Shown here: piece after piece, positions 49,853-54,863 of the stretch | Position numbering within the stretch: position 1 is the stretch's first letter | How the letters are laid out: each line of letters starts with the position of its first letter | Source: Alphaproteobacteria bacterium | GTDB taxonomy: Bacteria; Pseudomonadota; Alphaproteobacteria; MPNO01; UBA830 | Length of the DNA stretch: 54,863 bases | Reading direction: 5' to 3' | Assembly: GCA_022822405.1 (NCBI GenBank) | Contig: JAJEBT010000010.1 | Location: 1-54,863, forward strand | Translations under genes and position numbers: made by a program | Notes under the pieces: model-generated | The model's database searches: none | What the model saw: only the letters and a program-made list of their open reading frames with translations | What the model was told of the DNA's origin: nothing

Positions 49853-52800
49853 CGGTGGGTTGCTCAAGTTCGGTCGTGTGTACACGTTCTATATTTTGCC
49901 CGCCGGTCTCGGCTGAAATCAAAAGTAGTGACAGATAGCCCGCTGCCTCGGCGAAATTGCCTGGATATCCGCCGATCGCAGCCCGCGCTTCTGCGGCGAA
50001 ATCGACGTCCCCAGTTCGCAGATGCTCGATCAATTCGGACACATCCGATTGCAGGGCTTGGTCGAAAGCAATGAGCCGTCGGGTCAGTTGCTCGTGCCTT
50101 CTTGCGAAGGTGGCCTCCAAGCTCCGGCGGACAGCAACCTCTACTTCGGGACGAGTCTCATTTCCGAGCCGTTGTTGATCCATTGCTCCAAGTTCGCTGG
50201 CAAGGCTCAGCACCTCCCCAAACTTGCTTGCCACAACAGATTGGGCCTGTGGCAATCCGAGTTGTTCAGCCCACAAGGCAGCGCCTTCCCTGTCAGGAAG
50301 GAGGGTCTGGTAACCAGACTTTGCAAGCGCCGGGAACGCGACACCCTCAATGTTAGGCATGATCGTCAGGTGGATAGATGAGTCCACCAACGACCGCACA
50401 AGTTCGGCTTGTTCGGCGAGCGTGACCACCGCATCTGCAATGTCGGGCGCGGGTAACAGCGCGAGAACATCTGCTGGCGGCCACGGTAAAATACCCTTGG
50501 CGTTAACGCGAAGATGGAACTGTGCGGCGACCCCGGCTTCCTCTGCCAGGCGCCCAATTTCTACCTTTCGCTGAGCTAGTCGTGTTTCCCCGGCAGCTTT
50601 GGCAGAGAGGGATACGAGCCGGACGGAGTTGCCTACTCGCGCGCCTTTGCCTCGTGCCGCCCAAGTTACCGCTGGCGCTTCCCTCCTTTCATGGGCCTCT
50701 CCGGCCAGAACTCGCAACGTCTCCAATAGCGCCTTAAGTCGGGTAAGCATCGGTGGAGGACCGTCGGCGACGAGATGCCAAGGCTCTTCGGCAATTACAA
50801 TGTCGACATCTGCGATGAGATCGCTCAACCAGGCAATGTATGCGCCAGCTTGGTCGGGCAGTATTACGAACCTCTTGACGAGATTGACGCTAGCGCTGTG
50901 CAGGAGGTTCTGGAACCTGGTGACGGCGGTGTTAGCCTCTCCGCGCCCCGCGCCTGACGCTTCCAATGATGAAACAGCGGGAGGCGTCAGTGCTTCAGTA
51001 TCCGCATTGAGTGAATTCAGCTTGTCGGCGAGGTTGCCGAGTGCATCCTTTCCTCGAAAATGTGTGTCGAAGACCTTCTCCAACGTCGGCACAAGGGCAT
51101 CGAGAATTACTACGCCTCTGGCAAGATAGTCGCTATAGCTCGGAGCGGCGACGCGGCGGGAAATCAGATCCCCCCACCGCCGATTCCACTGAGGAACTGA
51201 TGGTGGGGGAAGATTTTCTCGGGGAATCCGCTTTGTTGCGAGCGGCAACTGGTCAAGACCAGCCAATTCGCCACTTGCAGAAATTGCGTTGGATACCGCA
51301 ATATCGGCCGACGGACACAGTGCCAATATCCGCTCACACAAACTTACAACCGCGTCGTGCGGATTTTTCTGTACAGAGCCGGCAACGTACCAAAGATCGC
51401 AACGGACGATCACTCCATCATGGGCATCTTCGATTGTTACAGGCCCGGCCCAGGCTGTCTCTGCCTGAACCCGTGCGAACAGCGCCTCTTGCCCGACCTC
51501 GGCGACCCAATCACTGGCGATCTCACGATCCAGGGCGGACAAGGTGCCCATTAGAGACCCCAAGAGGTCGAGATTGGCATTCAAGAGGCCTTCTGGAGCC
51601 TGCATGAGATTGGTCCGCACCTCGGCTGGCAATGGCATTCCGACCAACGCTGCGAGAATCTCATCTAAGCTCGCCAAATCCGCTGTCTCGATCAGGACAG
51701 ACAAGACAGAGGGTGACATACGCTTCATCAACAGGCGGCGAGGGTCATCTTCCGGCGAACCTTTGATCTGCGAAAGTCGATCCGCCGCGGCCTGGACCTC
51801 CGGGATGATGCTGCGACTACTCAGATCAATATCCGCAATCCCGACGACTTGCGTTCGCGGCAGAGCACGCGCTTCAGGCGTGTCCAGCCATTCGTCGACA
51901 CCCGAAGAAACGCGGCCCGAACCCAGACCCCGGAGCGTTGAAACCAACGCCCGCGCATCCTGTTCACCCTCCAAGCGGGCAATTAAGCCATTGAGCACCG
52001 CCGGAAAAGGTAAGCGCCGCTCAGATAGCGTGTCCGCGACCAAGGGCGCGAGATCGGTGGCGGGCACACTTGCAACCGTCCGCTCGAAACTCGTTTCGAG
52101 GGTCGGCAATGTTGTCTGGTGTGTGAGCTGCAACAATTCTTCGGATCGAAGCTTGTGTAGGCCGGTGACCGCGCCAGGAGCAGGCGATCGGATCAGATGT
52201 TCCTGGATGAGGCGCTGTAGGGCGCGTGACAGATCGGCCTCATTGACTGAGAGCACGCGCGCCAATCGCGATGCATCAACTTCAGCATTCGCTGCGCCTG
52301 CCCAGGCGCCGGATCGCAAAATATCAAGTTCGAGGGAACGCTTCGGATCTGAAATCCTGGCCGCAACCTGGTCGGCGAGGAGTTCGTGCATCCTCTGTCC
52401 GCGCGTCAGAATATGGACATATTCTAGAAGAAGGCCGTCGCTCATCTTCCACGGCTCGCGCCAACCCGCCCAATTCGTCTTTTCAGCCTCGCGCAGTTCT
52501 CGCCAGAGTCGTTCTGCGAGTTCATCATCAGGTTCGGCACGTATTTCTACTGCACGCGCACGTTCGGCAATCAGCGTGACATCTTCCTCCCGGACCGAGC
52601 CGAGCAGGACGACGCCAGGCACAGACATCGCTTCTTTGAGCAAGGCGCCCCAGCTTTCTGGCCCATTCCGGCCTACGTCATCCATAACAAAGCCCAGGGG
52701 ACTGTCTTCTGAAGCGCGAAACGTCCGGGCCAACTGGCGCAGAGATGGAATATCCGCCGTACTCAGACGACGGATACGAAACCACCGCACCGTGTGGCGC

Positions 52801-53747
52801 AACGTGTTGGCGGCCTCCCACATCAAAGCGGATTTTCCGGCCCCTGACGGTCCGACGATCAACGCGGCCCGGCGTTGTTCAATACCTTCCACCAACGCCG
52901 ATCTGCTTCGGGGGCGTTCGGCCACCAAACCTGCCGCGATGTGACCGGGTTCTACATCGACTCCGAGATAGAAGTTTGGATCGTCGAGAGGTGTAAGGAA
53001 ATCGACCGGCTCACAGACGCCATCCCTCAGGGCGCGTTCGATCGCGTCAACGTCGATAGCGGCCAAGACATCTCGGATTGCCGTTTCCGTGTCAGAGATC
53101 GAAACGCCACGATAGTTCTCTGACGCCAACCGGCCATTGGCGTCTGCCATACAGCCCACGCGAACAAGCAGTTCGGCAAAGCACATCTGGGCTGTGATCG
53201 GGGCGCAGTTCAGCCGATCTACGATCAGGCTGATCGCCCATTCCTGCGGTGAGGTCGCCACGACGATTGATGTTTGTGGGAGAAGATCAGAAGCCCCACT
53301 GAACTTTGAAAGTCTTGTGCTGATCGGACCTTCGATTGGGCGGACTGCGGGGTGGTCGTCGAGGGGATTGAGGCCCGCCACCTCCCGCTCAAGAACGAGT
53401 TCCAGTCGCTGCGGCTGCGGTGCGGAGCCAAGCGACCGATTCCACAGATCTTCTATGTGCCCGGCCGTCTCGCCTTCCGTATGGTCCCCAAGGTGTTCCC
53501 GCCGGCTCTTGACCTGGACAAAGCTCGTTGCTTCGCCACGCAGCTCAATATCGTCGCCACCTTCCGGGATCACGATGGCAGGCGCTCGCTGACCAGCCCA
53601 TATTTCTACCGCTATCCAAGCGGACACGGCATCCTGGTAACGAAAACCCCGGCCTGCATTGGATCCGGCCCTGGATGCAGCATTGGCCGGTTTGGACGAC
53701 GGCTTAGGATTACGGCGCGGCTTTGGGCTTTTTGTCTTTTTAGCCAT
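49839..53747 (-). CDS. DUF4297/Cap4-like nuclease-P-loop NTPase, putative defence protein
   Basis: This 1302-residue protein has a basic, disordered N-terminus (1-30) and then a PD-(D/E)XK-type nuclease: GFRYQDAVSAWIAVE (34-48), EGGDDIEL with Asp66 (62-69) and FVQVKSRREHLG (76-87), as in DUF4297/Cap4 dsDNA nucleases. A P-loop ATPase follows, with Walker A GPSGAGKS at 299-306 and Walker B GFVMDDVGR near 352-360. The rest is helical. The order nuclease, STAND-like NTPase, long sensor resembles the HNH-NACHT protein encoded next. ATG 53747 overlaps the AbiEii stop by 8 bp (ATGGCTAA). A start at 53789 is less likely. Confidence 0.82.
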   Translation of the reverse strand: MAKKTKSPKPRRNPKPSSKPANAASRAGSNAGRGFRYQDAVSAWIAVEIWAGQRAPAIVIPEGGDDIELRGEATSFVQVKSRREHLGDHTEGETAGHIEDLWNRSLGSAPQPQRLELVLEREVAGLNPLDDHPAVRPIEGPISTRLSKFSGASDLLPQTSIVVATSPQEWAISLIVDRLNCAPITAQMCFAELLVRVGCMADANGRLASENYRGVSISDTETAIRDVLAAIDVDAIERALRDGVCEPVDFLTPLDDPNFYLGVDVEPGHIAAGLVAERPRSRSALVEGIEQRRAALIVGPSGAGKSALMWEAANTLRHTVRWFRIRRLSTADIPSLRQLARTFRASEDSPLGFVMDDVGRNGPESWGALLKEAMSVPGVVLLGSVREEDVTLIAERARAVEIRAEPDDELAERLWRELREAEKTNWAGWREPWKMSDGLLLEYVHILTRGQRMHELLADQVAARISDPKRSLELDILRSGAWAGAANAEVDASRLARVLSVNEADLSRALQRLIQEHLIRSPAPGAVTGLHKLRSEELLQLTHQTTLPTLETSFERTVASVPATDLAPLVADTLSERRLPFPAVLNGLIARLEGEQDARALVSTLRGLGSGRVSSGVDEWLDTPEARALPRTQVVGIADIDLSSRSIIPEVQAAADRLSQIKGSPEDDPRRLLMKRMSPSVLSVLIETADLASLDEILAALVGMPLPAEVRTNLMQAPEGLLNANLDLLGSLMGTLSALDREIASDWVAEVGQEALFARVQAETAWAGPVTIEDAHDGVIVRCDLWYVAGSVQKNPHDAVVSLCERILALCPSADIAVSNAISASGELAGLDQLPLATKRIPRENLPPPSVPQWNRRWGDLISRRVAAPSYSDYLARGVVILDALVPTLEKVFDTHFRGKDALGNLADKLNSLNADTEALTPPAVSSLEASGAGRGEANTAVTRFQNLLHSASVNLVKRFVILPDQAGAYIAWLSDLIADVDIVIAEEPWHLVADGPPPMLTRLKALLETLRVLAGEAHERREAPAVTWAARGKGARVGNSVRLVSLSAKAAGETRLAQRKVEIGRLAEEAGVAAQFHLRVNAKGILPWPPADVLALLPAPDIADAVVTLAEQAELVRSLVDSSIHLTIMPNIEGVAFPALAKSGYQTLLPDREGAALWAEQLGLPQAQSVVASKFGEVLSLASELGAMDQQRLGNETRPEVEVAVRRSLEATFARRHEQLTRRLIAFDQALQSDVSELIEHLRTGDVDFAAEARAAIGGYPGNFAEAAGYLSLLLISAETGGQNIERVHTTELEQPTDGQE

Positions 53748-54825
53748 GTTCCTGGCCGTTGCTTTCTTCAGCTCCTTCCGCCGCACCATTCAGAGCCGTC
53801 TCAAGTTCAATGATATCGTCGATAATATCTTCAAAGACCGGAGCTTCTCCGAAAATCATGCCCGACATGGCGCGATAGTCGCGGCTAAGGTCGTCGAGCA
53901 TCTTGCTCTCGGGGCGAAGAGAGAATGTAGGGGGCGTTGCCGTAGCGAGATCGAACGCTGGGCGATTGAAGAACATGCGGGCATGGGCCACGCAGTCGGC
54001 GCCCAGTTCGCGATCTTTCAACGCCCTTTGTCCGGCATCTGAAGCCAGCAGTTGGTGTAGATCGTAGTAGTGGCGCGAGACCCGCTGACCGTTTCCTTTG
54101 AGTTCCCCACGATTATCGAACCAGCGCCGAAGCCCATGCAGGATCACAACCTTGTCCCAAAAGGTCCGTTCCGGATCGACCGTTGTGACGTTACCGACAC
54201 CCAAATCGATATCAGGGATATCGCTTTCCAGATACGGCCGGATGACGCGATCCGAATTGGGATCGAGAGCCGACTTCGCGCCGGACTCGATCTTTACAGC
54301 CTTGCCGACATAGGCATCTTCAGGTGTTGCCGTCGGATAGCGCACATAGAGCGCCTGACTGTCTTCGGGGTCAGGCTCAACGCGGAGCTGTTTCGTGCTC
54401 AACCCATTGCGTTTGGCCGTTTCACCTGTGATCGCGTATAGCCCCGCTAGGCACGGGCCGTTGATGTAAGCCTCACACGCCGCTTTGATCGCATCGAGAG
54501 CTTTGCCGCGTTTCTTGCCGCTGAGAGCTTCCAGTTCCGTGATAGAGGCTGCTTCTCCCAGGTCGTCACGGAAGACAGTGACATCGATATCTTCCGAGAA
54601 GCGCTTGATCAGGCCAAACCCTTTGGAGAGCGATGTGCCGCCCTTGAACAGCAAGCGTGGCCGGTCTGCCAATCCATTGAAGAGCGCATCAAGGGTCCAA
54701 CAGACCCAGAAGTCTTTTTCGACATTCTGGGGCGTCGTGCCGAGGCGCTGGGCCGTCGTCGTATACAGACCCGACCTTGTCTCATCGCTTGCTGTGATGA
54801 CCTGATCGAATGCGGGGTTCATCAT
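53740..54825 (-). CDS. AbiEii/AbiGii-type nucleotidyltransferase toxin
   Basis: This 361-residue protein belongs to the DUF1814/AbiEii nucleotidyltransferases. The N-terminal EKDFWVCW (36-43) leads to the catalytic KGGTSLSKGF (61-70) and SEDIDV (77-82, the DxD pair). Later motifs are FWDKVVILHG, RHYYDLHQLLAS and FNRPAFDL. Related toxins such as AbiEii and MenT transfer nucleotides to tRNA or other targets and stop growth after phage infection. Its start overlaps the stop of an upstream gene (ATGA at 54825-54822), the usual AbiEi-AbiEii arrangement. Downstream it overlaps the DUF4297-NTPase gene by 8 bp, tying it to that operon. Confidence 0.88.
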   Translation of the reverse strand: MMNPAFDQVITASDETRSGLYTTTAQRLGTTPQNVEKDFWVCWTLDALFNGLADRPRLLFKGGTSLSKGFGLIKRFSEDIDVTVFRDDLGEAASITELEALSGKKRGKALDAIKAACEAYINGPCLAGLYAITGETAKRNGLSTKQLRVEPDPEDSQALYVRYPTATPEDAYVGKAVKIESGAKSALDPNSDRVIRPYLESDIPDIDLGVGNVTTVDPERTFWDKVVILHGLRRWFDNRGELKGNGQRVSRHYYDLHQLLASDAGQRALKDRELGADCVAHARMFFNRPAFDLATATPPTFSLRPESKMLDDLSRDYRAMSGMIFGEAPVFEDIIDDIIELETALNGAAEGAEESNGQEHG

Positions 54826-54863
54826 GTGCCAGCCTGTTCTTTCAACATCGGCCGCAACAGGCT
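54822..54863 (-). CDS. 3' end of the upstream gene, antitoxin by position
   Basis: The last 13 codons (SLLRPMLKEQAGT) and TGA of a gene running in from the right edge. The stop overlaps the AbiEii start by ATGA. In known AbiE pairs this place is held by the AbiEi or DUF6088-type antitoxin. Thirteen residues cannot confirm that. Confidence 0.4.
   Translation of the reverse strand, partial: SLLRPMLKEQAGT

Noticed and set aside
1..54863. CRISPR arrays, rRNA or tRNA genes
   Set aside because: I saw no regularly spaced short repeats and no tRNA or rRNA-like sequence. The only tandem repeat is the two-unit 145-bp repeat. Without a covariance-model scan a tRNA cannot be fully excluded.

Overview
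The window is GC-rich DNA, most likely from an alphaproteobacterium. The case rests on the ispH-thrB(APH-type)-rnhA cluster, genes for DUF2125, DUF3108 and YqgE proteins, a fused TAXI-TRAP transporter, Gor, and a Cox-like molybdenum hydroxylase. I cannot name the genus. A conserved chromosomal core (about 9.9-41.7 kb) lies between two accessory regions (1-9.7 kb and 42-54.9 kb) that carry mobile elements and defence-like genes.

Left accessory region (1-9.7 kb). A partial gene and a small lipoprotein gene are followed by a 110-codon gene split by an IS66-family element (1102-3443). That element has GTAA-type ends, an exact 8-bp target duplication, a TnpC transposase and a Dam-type DNA adenine methyltransferase passenger. 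Only 240 bp further is a second, different IS66-family element (3683-7027). It has 81-bp perfect terminal inverted repeats, a 721-residue TnpC with a long coiled-coil front half, and a DruA-like (DUF4338) passenger. It sits in the loop of a resident palindrome that belongs to a 145-bp-period tandem repeat. Then come a divergent regulatory region, an XRE/ImmA-IrrE protein with a PIN-domain protein, and the decayed tail of another transposase.

Core (9.9-41.7 kb). In order: ASST-type beta-propeller protein, BASS transporter, glutathione reductase, succinate-semialdehyde dehydrogenase, GlmS, alpha/beta hydrolase, GlmU, DUF3108 protein, three-subunit molybdenum hydroxylase, YdcF and PlsC (overlapping), two paralogous fumarylacetoacetate-hydrolase-fold enzymes, ChaC-like protein and EamA exporter (overlapping), DUF2125 protein, TAXI-TRAP transporter, YqgE, DsbD-like reductase, cytochrome P450, peroxiredoxin, RnhA, ThrB, IspH, a double-CDGSH protein and a lipoprotein. 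GlmS and GlmU work in the same UDP-GlcNAc route. Gor, peroxiredoxin, DsbD and ChaC point to thiol and glutathione metabolism.

Right accessory region (42-54.9 kb). A 761-residue protein combines a McrA-head-like domain, a PD-(D/E)XK-like nuclease and a nitrilase-fold domain with an apparent Glu-Lys-Cys triad. A broken TraL-like conjugation gene follows. At the window edge is a tightly overlapping minus-strand operon: the tail of an upstream gene (antitoxin by position), an AbiEii nucleotidyltransferase, a 1302-residue protein with a DUF4297/Cap4-like nuclease and a P-loop NTPase, and a 1459-residue HNH-NACHT protein. Together they look like a multi-component anti-phage or anti-plasmid locus. 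This operon and the nitrilase fusion are my best candidates for undescribed systems. The function is inferred from domain content only.
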